The position numbers and the translations under genes are program-made. Below are positions 23,901 through 38,600 of a DNA stretch of 64,000 nt, piece after piece. The notes beneath the pieces are model-generated. The model worked only from the letters and a program-made list of their open reading frames with translations. It was not told the DNA's origin and did not search any database. Positions within the stretch are counted from its first letter, which is position 1; each line of letters opens with the position of its first letter. Source of the stretch: Siphonodentalium dalli (lineage: Eukaryota > Mollusca > Scaphopoda > Gadilida > Siphonodentaliidae). Where the stretch lies: assembly GCA_032622095.1 (NCBI GenBank), contig CP136061.1, forward strand, positions 125,500,754 through 125,564,753, written 5' to 3'.

Positions 23901-26900
23901 CTGCTGGCAGCCATGTTTTATTAATGAATTTCGGATAAATTAGACAGCTCCAATCTAGAGGTTACCCTGAAGAACATATGTAGTTTGGTGATGATCGGAT
24001 GAGGGATGTGGCATATAGGGTCAGGGTTCGCGCTGCCGCTTGCCAAATTTGCCAATGGCAAAAAATATTTTCATTTGGCAAAAAATATTTTCATTTGGCA
24101 AAAAATTTGGCAAGTGAGTTTTTAATAATGGGATGTGAACTGTCTAGTCATAAAACATCATTGAACGTGGGTTATTCGTTACGTATGCCGAATTACAGAC
24201 AAAACAATGGGAAACCAAAACAAGAAATCTATAAATTTACATGTAGCACAGTCAGCAGTGTTATGTCGATAGTTATATGTAATCTTCTTTTGTTTTCACA
24301 AAATGGTAATCCCATCTTTCTGTCATAATCAAACTTTCATCAAACAGCTAATCGACCGTGGTTACAATGTGAGTCAGAAAAAAACGATGTTCTGTAAATG
24401 TTTCATTGAGGCTGTTGTAAGTACACTGTAACATGATCTCAAAGTAGATACCACAAACGGTAATTATTAATTTGTTTTGACAGTTAATCCTCCCTTTGTC
24501 CGATTGGATTATGGACGCATGTCGTCATTGTAACAATACATATTAATGGCGACAGTATATAGCACATATTTATGATGTCAGCTTTATATTACCAGTGAGT
24601 ATAAGACAATAGGTTAATCAGCCGATTATGAATGACAATGGATTAATTTATGGCTCGTTGGTTTCAGCAGCAATACAAGGCAAAAATAATATGTATGTTT
24701 GATGACTCTGTATACAATGTAGCAACATTAAATGTAGTTTCCAGGCAGGTGTCGCTTAGATATTTATTGGTACTTTGATCTTTATTAATAATACTAACTT
24801 GCTTTTCTAGTACATGCAGCTCATTTTACCTGTGTCTATGGTTAGTTTTTAACAAAGATAAAAACACGATAACTTCCCCAATTATACGCCAATTAAAATT
24901 GGCAAATATTTTTTTAATTTGGCAAAAAATAATTTCATTTGGCAAAAATTTTGGCAAGAGAAAATTTGCGTCCAGCGCCAACCCTGTATAGGGTGTGCCG
25001 AAGGATTTAGTAATCTAAAGAGTAAAATCAAAGATGGCCACTGTTAGCCATGTTTTTTCAACAAATTTTGAAAAAAATCAATGGCTCCCATCTAAAGGTC
25101 ACCATGAAGAGCAATTTAAAGTTTGGTAATGATAGGACAAGAAACATGGTCTGCAGGGTGTGCCAAATGATTTAGTCATCCAAAGAGTAAAATACAAGAT
25201 GGCCACCAATGGCCATATTTTTCATCGAAAAACATTCAAATTTGATAGCTCCCATCTAGAGGTGATTCTATTCATGCCTATAAATTTTCAAAACATTTCT
25301 CCAATATATGCGGGCTGCAGGGTATTCCAATGGATCCAATTTTGAAACCCAAGATAGCAGCTATCTTTTTCAAATGAATTTCGGAAATAATCGATGGCTC
25401 CCATCTAGAGTTCACCCCGCAGGTCTTATTTTTCATCTGATTTTGCAAGAATCCATACATACTTTTTCACGAGAATCGAGGGTCATTTGTAAGAATATTT
25501 ACAAGAATCTAGATTTGGATTCTTGCCGAAATATTAGAGCTGAAACGGTTGACCCATTCTTCTAACCGGTTAACCATCGGGGTTAACCGGATTTCAACCG
25601 GTTAACCGCTAAATATCTAGCGGACTTCTCTCACACTAATTAGGTCGACATTATGCCATGCTCCAGGGACAAACCTAGGTGAGAAGTAGTAGCTGAAATA
25701 AAGACCTTATTCACGGCATTTAACGATATTCAAAAACACGCATTCCTTGTTCTTTTGCTGGCTCTCGTGATGGGGAATGAGCAAGTGAAATTTGTGAATG
25801 GCAGGAGAGATCGCTTATTTGCCGTGATCATCATATGTTTGGGCATTTGTAAAACGAGTAAAATAGTATGGGTATTGGTAAAACGAGTAACAAAACTATA
25901 TATTAAAGATCTGTAATATATCATTATCATCATTGGTATATCCTCCAATGCATTATATATAAAGACAAGAAAGTAATAACTAGAGAACAACGAGAGGCCG
26001 ATCACGATCGGCAGATGTTTAACCCATACCCGGGCGATAGCGATTAGCTATAACTGATAATTTATCAAAGATATGAACACAGGTATCCATATATCAGCAC
26101 CATCTTGAATTCAATAGCTCAAATAATTTGTCTTAAGAAGGGGTTAAAGTATTTGTGGTTGCGAAGGGGGGGGGGGGTGTTCTAAATCTAATAACTCTAT
26201 CCAAGGACCTATCTATGTGAGATCCAAGGGTTTAGTTATTTCTGAGGATATGTTTATAAGTTGAAGTTAGCTCATTGGAAACAAAACTACCAGCTATTCA
26301 AATCTCATTCACTTCTAAAGAGAAATTATAATTAGTTGACAAGCCAGACTGCATAGAACAACATGTGGGATTCCATCTCATATTTAATTTGAACTTTAAT
26401 GACCCCCCCCCCCCCCCCCCCCCCCATTCTTCCCAGTTGTTATTTGTTTATCAATCATGTCAAAAATGCATGTAGTTTATACAGTATAATTCAAAAATGT
26501 TATCTATATAATGTTATACAGCCATGTTATACAGCCATTATATGGTGCGGATGCTGGCCCCAATGATCCCTAAATCGAAAAGATTACCATAGTTAATATA
26601 AAGGAATGTAACACTGAATCAAATGGTTTCAAGACATAACAATATTTTACAAGTAGCTTGCGGACTAAAACACATAACCTTCACTGTTAATCTTTTAAGC
26701 ACTCTGTGGTCCCCAAAATTCAGTCAACCATGACAATATGAACAGATGGGAAAATAAGGTTCCTGGCAATATTATCTGCCATATTGATTTTCAAAATAAT
26801 GCATCACCTATAATCTGTAAGCATATTCAATTGGTGTCTTATTGAACGTTCATTAACTAATGAACCTGATTCAAAAAGAGGGTTCATTTAATATGTTTCT

Positions 26901-29900
26901 GCATAATACAAACAATAATGAAGATTTATCTGCTTGTAACCTATTGCATATAACAATTATATTGGCTATTAGCCATTATTTTAATGTAATATCAAAAGAA
27001 TGTGTCTGAAGGGTTAATATATTTTTCAAAAATCAATTAATCAATTCCACAATCCATAGAAGTTAATAGTGTGAAGATAACCCAAGATAAGACATATGAG
27101 GAAGAGCCCATGTGCATTATAGCATAAATCTGTTGGAAACTTGGAAAGGGTTAATTATTTTCTAAGCATATCAATGGAATATAGAAGACAATTGTGTAGG
27201 TCATGGGTCAATTATCAGGCAGCCTGTAATGAAATTTCAAAATTAGATAAACAAGAGCCTGGTGTCATTTATCAAATTTGACAATTAACCAGCCATCAGT
27301 ATAATATTGTTTGTTTATCTTGGTATCCATCTAACCACTTGGCCATAGCTAAATAGCAATTAATCATTTCATGAGCTGTTTACAATCTACATGGGCATAC
27401 ACCAGGGAATGTTATCATTATATTTCCAATAGAGTTGTCCACCATTCGACCATATACCAGTGTATTTCATGGAACTACATTATAAGTCACTTGAATTATA
27501 AAGGGCCATAACTCTGTTAAAATATATCGGATCAAACCCAAATTTGAACTTGATCTGTATTTTGGGGTGAGGACCACATGTACCAAATTTGGTGTTGATC
27601 AGATGAAAAATGTTTTGAGTCATAGCAGCTTGCGTGAGTTCTAAGTAAACATAAGAGTGAAAAGGGTTAATTAAATAATACCAAAAACCATACAGATGAA
27701 GACTGTGCTAAGAAAAACCTAGGTAATAAATATGAGGCAGATCAGAAGAAATATGTTCAACTTATCACACTGGAGAGCATGTGTGTGAAGGGTTAATTAT
27801 TTTCTAAACTGATCAACCAATCGATACCAAAAACTATACAGGTGAGGGGTTTGTCATCATAAACCTACATATCAAATATGAAAACAATCAGACAAAAAAT
27901 AATTTGGTTATAGCATCGGATGGCTCATGCCTATGTGCGGATGCAAAGTGTTAATAATTTCTAAACCGATCAACTGATCGATACCAAAAACTATACAGGT
28001 GAGGAGTGTGTTATCATAAACATGCACATAAAATTTTAACACGATCCGATAAAAAATATTCAAGTAATTGAATCGGATAGCAAGTGTCTACGGACAGACG
28101 GACAGACGGACAGACGGACAGACGGGCGGACGGACAGACGGACGGACGAACGACGGATGGTTGATCCGGACGTCGGCATTATGTGTACCATACATGGTAT
28201 GGGTACACATAAAAAGGAAGGTCAGTTAGGTCAGACTCGCAGTCCTATTCAGTATTCGAGCTATTCGTCGGTATCATGATAGCGGACACAAGTGTTGGGA
28301 GGTTATATAATTTACGTTTACGTTTCGGTTTTAGTATGCAATCACTTAACATATAGCAATTACTGCCAAATTGAGTGTTAATTAGTCCCACAGGCACAAC
28401 CAGTTACAGAGTAGCATGGAGCATCAATTTCCTTGATAACAGGGAAGATTATTGAAGAAGTTTTGGGTTGCTTCAACTACGATGTCTGTTTGAGTCACTT
28501 AATTGAATTGATCATATTAAATCACAACACGGAGGAAGAACGGGAATAGTGAAGACATTGTGCAGCTGATCTCAATCTTCAAACTTTGTCGACTTACATA
28601 GTTTTTATAAACCCCACTGTAAAACAGTTTTATATATAGTATGTCGTGGTGTGGTTCCAATTTGAATCCATGTTGCTTCGTGCAGTATTAACTATTAAGT
28701 TACGAAAGCACGCATTGCCACACAACATAACTTTTACGTTGTCACTTCCTTGTGTGCATTCAGAATTGATACACAGTGACTGCACACGTGCTTTTGTCGG
28801 AAGAAAACTTCAAAGGGTCGGAATTGATTGAAGGTCGCCGACATTTCCAGGCAGTTCGAGAATTGCTACTAAGTATCTGATACTACCGCGTGTACCAATT
28901 AATGCTTGCATTGCACTCTACTATCGGTGACACGGGATTTAGTATTAGTTTTGCATCATTTAACCTAATATTTTGAGGATTATTCACGTTCACATTCAAC
29001 TGACAACGGGATGCGGTTATGTCCGGTTCATTTTTTTCTAACCGGTTACGTCGCTAACCGGATGCTAACCGGTTAACCGTCTAACCGTTTCAGCTCTACG
29101 AAATATAAGCCCTGCCCTGAAGTTCTGAAGGAAGTTTGGTGACGATCGGATGAGGGATGTGGCCTCTGTAGGGTGTGCCGAAGGATTTAGTTATGCAAAG
29201 AGTAAAATTAAAGATGGCCGCTGGCGACCATGTTTTCCAACGCAATTTGAAAACAATTTATGGCTCCCATCTGGTGGTCACCCTGAAGATACATATGAAG
29301 TTTTGTGATGATCAGATGAGGGATGCGGCCTGAAGGGTGAGCCATAGGAAATTGTTGATGGACGCACACACAGACAACGGATGGCAACCCATGGCAATAT
29401 TGTTTTAAATAAAAGGTCGCCGACCCCGTGTCCCTGAAAAGATAATAAATTTGGTTTTGATCCAATAGCCCAAAATAAAATTCTCATCTGGAAAGATTCC
29501 GAACATCTGGCAAGACGGACGGAAGGAAGGACATCGGCTATTTTAATAGCCCCCAAAAAAAATTTTAGGAGACAAAAATAGAAAAATAACTTTTTTTGAG
29601 GTAGGTCGATAAGAGAGTTTGACAGAAAATATTTGCACAATACATACTGCATTATCAAGCTTATGAACCCAACTGTTCTATGTGCTCAGTATTTTTTAAT
29701 CGTTTGAAGGACCAACAGAACATAAAACAACATAAATATTATTCAACCACGTTTGCAATAATCTGGCAGACATAAACACTCAATACTGATTCATCTTTTC
29801 AGATATTATGTTGTTTTAACCTGATATTTTCTCCAAAAAAAATAGTTCTGCAAAAATGGCTACCAAAATTAATATATGCAATGAAAAAATGTTTGATTTA

Positions 29901-32574
29901 TTTTCTTGCAGACAGTACCAAATTCAGATAGTTGACTGAGCGCATACAGTCTTTGAAAATATTACCTATCAAACTCTATCGACATAACTCAAAAAATTAT
30001 GTTTTTATTTTTTCAAACCACTTTTTTTTTTACAGAATTGAGATTTTTTGAAAATTCATGAAATGCGCCTTCTTAAACAGGAATGTATGCAAGCAGATGA
30101 TATATTTGAACCAAAATTTAGTCCCATACTTGAAAATACCCCCCTGTAATATTATCAATTTATTTGTTTTTAATAGAATTTCCCATTTTACTATTATTCC
30201 CTACTATTATTCAGATTGCAATAGTAGTAAAACTGTGCTGATTAGTGACCGATCTACATTATTGACACCAAAAGTCGAGTTTTAAGATGGCGGCACCCTT
30301 GTGTATATGGGCTAATTCAACAGGAGGTTGATGTCGCAATTGTATTTTATCAAAAATGCTACCAAGCCTTCATTATACTTTCTAACAGGGTCCGTGCCTG
30401 GCTGAAAAATACTTTTGCCAAATGAAATTATCTTTTGCCAAATTCTTCTTGAAATTGCCAAATGCTATCAGTTCTGCAACATTGAGTGATATATTTCGCA
30501 AATCGCTGTTTGTGCAGTCTTTGATGTCCATAAGATTTAGAAGGGGTGTTGCATCAGAAGGGCACATCAAAACAATGAGGTTTACTCAGGATTAGCTATG
30601 TAATCACCACCACAATACATACTAGTAATCCCTCCGCTCGTCGATCCTAATCGTATCGGATTAACTGAATCTAATTGGTAGAGGTATTACCTTTTCAAAA
30701 CATATAACACACCACTAATACAATTATATTGTAAACATTTCCTGAAATGAATAGTATATTGATTAATCAATATTTTTCAACTTTCTAGCAGAATTAAAAG
30801 TGACTTGCAAAAATTGACAAGTGAAATTATTTTTCGCCAAATGTGAAACAATATTTGCCATTGGCAAATTTGGCAAGTGGCAGCGCGAACGCTGCTTTCC
30901 AATACATGTACCAACAGTAATTTGCACATTGCATTCCTGTCATATCATTTGTGGTGTCAGAGGGCATATATTCAGAATGAATATGGATGTTTCAAAAAAA
31001 AATTAAAAATTAAATCAAATTAGTTTCCGCCTGCCCACCCCTAATTATTTTCCCTCTGTCACTGGAAATATGACTAATTTTTTTAGGCCTTATCCAGACA
31101 TTTCCAAAGGGAACTACTCGTCAATGAGTATTACATAAAGAAAGGGTTAAATAAATCTAAGATTGTATGCATTGTTGATGCTGTGGTTGAGTTGTGGTAG
31201 TATAAGGACACCCAGTTTGGTCAAATTCAGATCACATCTGTTGATTGTGAAGAAGCCATAAAACAGCATTTGGTCAATCGTGGATAGCATTTATTAGAGT
31301 TATCTCTTGCATCACGAAATGGACACCCAGTAAACGATCTAAGACTGCTACGAGGTATAACTCAAATGAATTTCAGGCAGAATTGGTTTTCAAACTCATA
31401 CAAGGTATTCATCAGTAGAAGCCATCAATAAATTTGGATAAAACCAGATAATTACTGTTGAAGTTATCAGAGCAAACAATCTAACTTATTCCAAACCTGG
31501 AATAAACTTCAGGTAGACTTGTTTTCAAACTCATCCAGGTCCAGGATATTCATATACGGTAGTAGAATTAATATGCCAAATATGGTCAAAACTGAATACA
31601 ATTTCTTGGATTTATCGGAGTAACGAAACAAACCCATTGAAAACAATCTACAAGGTATGAGTTGAAGCCATGAACCAAATGTGATAAAAATTGGACAATG
31701 TTTCTTGGAGTTATCCTTCTTACCATATTTGATGGAATAAAACTAACATGTGACTGGTTTTAAAACTCAGCCATGAGTGACTGAGTTTGAAATTGGTTAG
31801 AATCTGATAACTTTTGTTGGAATTATCACACTTACAATTAGACAAAGAAAGATGTTAGTCATCATTCATTTGAACCATTCATACAGTTTTGTTACACATG
31901 TTGTCAGAATTCATGCAAAACTAGAGGTGTGACTGTCCCATTGGGACTAAGGACACCCCCTGCGTTTTTGAAACACTAAGTTGTTTCACGGGACTAAGGA
32001 TACCCCCTGCGTTTTTGAAACACTAAGATGTTTCACATGTCAGTAAACATTTAGTTAAAATAATAAAATAACAGATTCCCATTGCAGGTGCACAACCCTA
32101 ATCCCTAACCCTAATCCTAAACCTATTGACCGAGAAATGTAGGAATAATTGCTCAGACAAAATTATGTATGTTGCAAAAATGTTCTAAGTTGAAAAAGGG
32201 GAATAACTCCACACAAAAAAATCGGACAGACATCATAATCGCAGGTGCACATATTCCCATGGTACTAAATATCTGTGCCAAGATTAAAAAACATTGACCT
32301 AAAAATGTAGGAATAAAACATCGGACAAAATTATGCATGTTGCAAAAACATTTCTAAGTAAAAAAAGGGGGATAACTCCACCAAAACAAGTCGGACAGAT
32401 GTCATAATCGCAGGTGCACAGGTTCCCATGGAGGTTGATGTTTGTGCCAAGTTTCACGGAAAATGATAAAAAAACGACTGAGAAAAACTCTGGACAAATT
32501 TGTGTCCACGGACGGTACGATGGACGACGACGGTCAAGCTGATCCACTATACCCCCCCCCCCACAACTTCATTG

Positions 32575-32611
<37 letters not shown>

Positions 32612-35600
32612 TAATTATATAATTTACTCATATGCAAAGCGTTTGGTCCATAAAATGTTATCGCCTGTAAATTCAAAGGGATCCTGTTTGAATCAACAGT
32701 GATATGGTTTTTAGATCTGTGCCCAGATATTAAAGATATCCATTACATTCCAATGTGTGATTTACCTTGATTTCTCGAGTGATTATAAACGATAATTTCA
32801 CTAGTGTACTATGTCACTTAACTAGCGTGTTATGTATTCATATGCACTATCAATATTTATACGTCATGGGTATAGCGGCGCTGTTATTCGGATTTCTGGT
32901 AAATCAGATGTTTATAGTGGAATATAATAAAGAGAATAAAAATCACTTGGGGTCGAATTAGTGACATGACATAATTCATTTGAACAGTGTTCCTGCCTCA
33001 CATGAATTATTTCATGTCACCAGTTCATTCAGTGATTATTCTCTGTATTTTGCGCTGATTGTGAATCAAGTTGCATTTTGCCTACTGAAAAATGTAGTAT
33101 TCAACTAACACTGCCAAAAATTCCAACCATACCAATCGTACCATTCCAGAAAAGAAGTTGCATGATTCCATTGTTTCATTTGTAAGAGTGTTCAGTTAAT
33201 AAATTAAACAATGTCATTGAACTGATCATTCTTACAAAAGAATTGCTGGAATGTTTCTATGCCTGTCATCTGCTTTAGTAGCTGGACATCCCTGTAAATG
33301 AAAGTGTCAATGACTCTGCAGCTCAACTTGGGAAGGAGTTAATTTTGCTGAGCAATGAACAGAATGAAAAGAAGGAAAGTAAACTAGACGTCACCCCAAA
33401 AGTCCACATGAAGTTTGGTGATGATCGGATGAGGGATGTGGTCTGTTGGGTGCGCCAAAGGATTTAGTCATACAAAGAGTAAATTCCAAGATGAATCCTG
33501 GCGGCCATGTTTTTAAAATAGGAGGCTCCTATCTAGAGGTCACCCCGAAGATCCCTGTGAAGTCTGGTAATGATCAGATGAGGGATGTGGTCTGTAGAGT
33601 CCGCCAAAGGATTTAGTCATACAAACAGTAAATTCCAAGATGGCCGCCAGCACCATGTTTTTCTTCGAAAAATGTTCAAATTCGATAGCTCCCATCTAGA
33701 GGTGATTATAACATGCCTGTAAATTTTCAAATCAATTCTCCAAAAAATGCAGGCTCCAGTGTGTGCCGATGGATTCAAATGTGAAATCCAAGATGGCTGC
33801 TGGCAGCCATGTTTTAAAAAAAAATTCAGACAAAATAGGAGGCTCTCATCTAGAGGTCACCCCGAAGATCCATATGAAGTTTGGTGTCGATCGGATGAGA
33901 TATGTGGCCTGTAGGGTGTGAAGGATTTATTCATACAAAGAGTAAATTCCAAGATGGCCACTGGCGGCCATGTTTGGCCATGTTTTACACCAATTTTCAG
34001 TCACAATAGGAGGCTCCCATCTAGAGGTCCGAAGATCCGTATTAAGTTTGGTGACGATCGGATGAGATATGTGGCCTGTAGGGAGTGTCAAAGGATTTAG
34101 TCATACAAAGATTAAAATTCAAGATGGCTGCCGGCGGCCATGTTTTTAATAGAAAATCGTTCAAATTCGATAGCTCCCATCTACAGTTAATCACAATCAT
34201 GCCTGCACAATTTATAAATAAATACGGGCTGTAGCTAGGGTGTGTCGATGGATTTAAATTTTAAATCAAAGATGGCTGCTGGCGGCCATGTTTTTCATCT
34301 AAATTCAGGAAAATTCAATAGCTCCCATCTACAGGTCACCCTGCAGCTACATATTAAGTTTGGTAATGATCGGATAAGGGATGCGACTGTAGGGTGTGCT
34401 GAAGGAAATTGTTGATGCACGCATGCACAGACGACAGACACCAACCCATGGCAATAGCTCAAACTTTACGTTGTAAAATTGAGCTAATGACGAATTGACC
34501 ATTCCAAAGTACGCTTGTAGAACTGAATGGACGAATCTTAAATCTTAAATGGATTTTCTCAACCAGTTATAAAAGTTTTCATTGGGATGGTTTATTATTC
34601 ATTTGGAGGAGTGGCGTTCAGGACAAATTATTAGTATTCCGAGTCTCCCGATAAACTTCAACGTATGATGAACATAGCTGCTCGTATGATTCTTAAGAAG
34701 CCTAAATTTTCTGACCTGACACCAATGTTCAAAGAACTGCATTGGCTACCAATTCAAGCCCGTATTGACTATAAAATTGCTGTCTTATGTTGTAAGAAAT
34801 TTGACTGTCTCTCGCCTCTCCCTGTGTATATTGAATCTCTTCTTTCATGTTATGTACCTGGAAAACCAGGCTTAAGGTCTGCTGATAAAATATTACTTGC
34901 TGTCCCCAAACGTGACCTTGTTAATTATGGTCGTCGATCTTTTGAATGCTACGGTCCAAACCTTTGCTACTTTGGAATCTTTCAAAACAGAACTCAAAAC
35001 GTATCTGTTTAAACTTCACTATGGCAACGACGACGACCAAAGCTAAGCACATATTTCCTGCATTGATTTATACAATACACCCAGCCTTCATCCTGATTTG
35101 TATATGAATTGTTTGATTTATTTCATTGTAGTTATTGTTTGTGTGTACATGCGTATATGTGTTTGAATGTGCTGGAGCTCTGTCATCTGTTGTACCATTG
35201 AGCGCTTTGGGCCTCATGGGATAAGGCGCTTTAAAAATGCTATACATTATTATTATTATTACAACAGGTCTACAGACAAGTGCAGAAGGATTCCTATTCA
35301 TTTGTTTGAAATGTTCAGATAACAAGTTCAACAAATGGCCTATGGTCGTTTGTTGAACTTATTATCTAAACATTTCCTAAGGAACTACTCGTCAATGAGT
35401 ATTTAGTATACAAAGTCATTACCTTGAATATTCTGAGGTGCTATGAGTCTCTCTCCGATATCTGGCAATCGAGGATCTTCAAATATATGTGCTCCATCTT
35501 CTGTGACAGAAAACTCTGGTGTTTGTTTCCCTCTACCCAAAAGAGCATAGCATTTAAACTCAGTGGATACATCAGTTATATCAACCTGAAAAGTATAAAA

Positions 35601-38600
35601 ATATAATTAATTAACAAGAGCACACTGTAGGGGCATGGCATAATATGCCCGTTTCTGGAGTAGAGTGGGGCAAGGTTTAATTCATTTGTTTGAAACCATT
35701 GACTTAAAACGAAATAATAACAAAAATAAAATCTAAGTAGAAAAAGGGGCATAACTCAGTAACAATCAGTTCACTTGATTCAATCTAAAGTTATCATCCG
35801 GAAACCGCAAATCAGGTAAAATCTAAGTCGAAGAAGGACATAACTCAGTCAAAATCATGCGGACGAAACCCATATTCGAACTTGATCTGTATTTCGGGTT
35901 GGTAAACTAATATACCAAATTTGGTTCAGTTCACTTGATTCAATCTAAAGTTATCATCCGGAAACCGTAAATCAGGTAAAATCTAAGTCGAAAAAGGGGC
36001 ATAACTCAGTCAAAATCATGCGGACAAAACCCATATTCGAACTTGATCTGTATTTTGGGGTGGTAAACTAATATATCAAATTTGGTTATGTTCACTTGAT
36101 TCACTCTAAAGTTATCATCCGGAAACCGCAAATCAGGTAAAATCTAAGTCGAAAAAGGGGCATAACTCAGTCAAAATCATGCGGACGAAACCCATATTCG
36201 AACTTGATCTGTATTTTGGGGTGGTAAACTAATATACCAAATTTGGTTATGTTCACTTGATTCACTCTAAAGTTATCATCCGGAAACCGCAAATCAGGTA
36301 AAATCTAAGTCGAACTAGAGATGGGCCTGTCCCAGATGGGACTGATGTATACCCCCACCCCCCGTATTCAACATGTTATTTGAATGTAGTATCCATTACT
36401 GTATATTGGGCACTGAAATTATGTGAACAGGTAACCCTAAATCCCTTAAGCCCTAACACTAATCTTGAACCTCTTAACACTTAATCCTAATCCTAAAACC
36501 TATTGACTGAAAAATGTAGGAATAAAAGCTCAGACAAAATTATGCATTTTGAGAAGATTGTGTAAGTTGAAAAAGGGGGCTAACTCCACCAAAAATAAAA
36601 GCTCGGACAAAATTATGCATGTTGCGAAAATGTTCTAAGTCGAAAGGGGAATAACTCCACAAAAAAAAGTCGAACAGACATCATAATTGCAGGTGCACAG
36701 GTTCCCATGGTACTAAATATCAGTGCCAAGATTAAAAAACATTGACCTAAAAATGTAGGAATAAAAGCTGGGACAAAATTATGCATGTTTGCAAAAAAAC
36801 TTTCTAAGTCGAAAAATAGGGATAACTCCACCAAAAAATGTCCGACAGACGTCATAATCGCAGGTGCACAGGTTCCCATGGTGGTTGATGTCTGTGCCAA
36901 GTTTCACGGAAAATGATCATAAAACGACTGAGAAAAACTCCGGACAAATTTGTGCCCACGGACGGACGGTACGACGGCTCGACAGACATACGGGACGACA
37001 GACGGACGGACAAGCTGATTCCAGTATACCCCCCACAACTCATTGCGGGGGGTATAAAAAGGGGCATAACTCAGTCAAAATCATGCGGACGAAACCCATA
37101 TTCGAACTTGATCTGTATTTCGGTGTGGTAAACTAACATACCAATTTGGTTCAGTTCACTCGATTCAATCTAAAGTTATCATCCGGAAACCAAAAGCAGA
37201 CGGACGATGGACAACGGACGCATAAAAATTGGAATGAGTTGTGAAGATGATGAATTATATTGTCATAGTGTTTATTAAAGAAATTATTCTTGCTTCGGCT
37301 TAGGTTTATATGAAGTTTGAGCAGTTTGGAAGACAAATTCCATAACACTCATATAGTGAATTTGTCTTATTAATACTAACTAGAGGTGTGACTGTCCCAA
37401 TGGGACTAAGGATGCCCCCCCCCCGTGTTTTTAAAATACTAAGATGTTTCACATGCCAGTTAACATTTAGTTAAAATAATAAAATAACAGTTCCCATAGC
37501 AGGTGCACAAACCTAACCGTAATCTTAAACCTATTGACTGAAAAATGTAGAATTAAAAGCTTGGACAAAATTATGCTTTTTGCAAAAATGTTCTAAGTCG
37601 AAAAAGGGGAATAACTCCACAAAAACAGTCAGACAGACGTCATAATCGCAGGTGCACAGGTTCTCATGGTACTAAATATCTGTGCCAAGTTAAAAAAAAT
37701 TGACCTAAAAATGTAGAAATAAAAGCTCGGACAAAATTAGGCATGTTGTAAAAAATGTTTAAGTCGAAAAAGGGGGAATAACTCCATCAAAAAATGTCAG
37801 ACAGACGTCATAATCGTAGGTGCACAGGTTCCCATGGTGGTTGATGCCTGTGCCAAGTTTCACGGAAATTTATCAAAAAACGACTGAGAAAAACTCCGGA
37901 CAAATTTGTGTCCACGGACGGACGACGGACGAGCTGACTCCAGTATACCCCCCTAACTTCGTTGCGGGGGGCATAATAAAACTAAATTTTGTTTGTTCGT
38001 TTGTTTGTCCGCTTATAGGACCATCATAGCTGAAAATTTGACTCAGTGAGCATTATTAGATAGATCCCGTTTACTTCAGATGTCTTATAAAGACCAGCTG
38101 AGACTCTGCACGGAATATAGTTAACATGTTGAGCACTTAAGCAAGCAGAACACTCTTTATTCATACATATCAGGAATAGATCAATAGTGAGTGCTATTTA
38201 TTGTTTGTCTACACAGAGACCGCACTCAATGTCACACACCGCATTGAATAGCATAAGCGACCAGAATTCTCTTTATCCATGCATGTATCATATCTGGAAA
38301 TTAGAATAGATCAACAGTCAACCTATTCATCCATGCAGCAGAAGGGAAGACCACCAATTTGGTGTACAGAGAAATTCTTTGAAATTGTGTAAATGTATGT
38401 CAAAGCACTTTAATTTGTTTCTGATCTTCTTTACCCGAGCAACACCGGGTACCCCAGCTAATTATGTCATAAACTTAATCCATACAAGATTTATTTCTAC
38501 ATCACCCAATATATTTTCATAATATTTATCAATAAGTGTTTTTGTGAGCAAATATTTTGTCTTCAAAACAATCATCAATCATTTGTCATTTTCTTTGGTT

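Larger units (their letters stand above)
25535..29098. mobile_element. hAT-type element 2, 3.56 kb, 8 bp TSD
   Basis: Ends are TAGAGCTGAAACGGTT and AACCGTTTCAGCTCTA-like, followed at both ends by clustered AACCGGTTAACC palindromes (25562-25610, 29037-29085). CGAAATAT is duplicated exactly at 25527-25534 and 29099-29106. It interrupts a family-A array in IBA57 intron 3. The interior contains a family-F array but no recognisable transposase frame. Confidence 0.88.

Noticed and set aside
32094-32123. Interstitial telomere repeat
   Set aside because: The same degenerate CCCTAA stretch lies at the same place in other family-B copies, so it belongs to the element.
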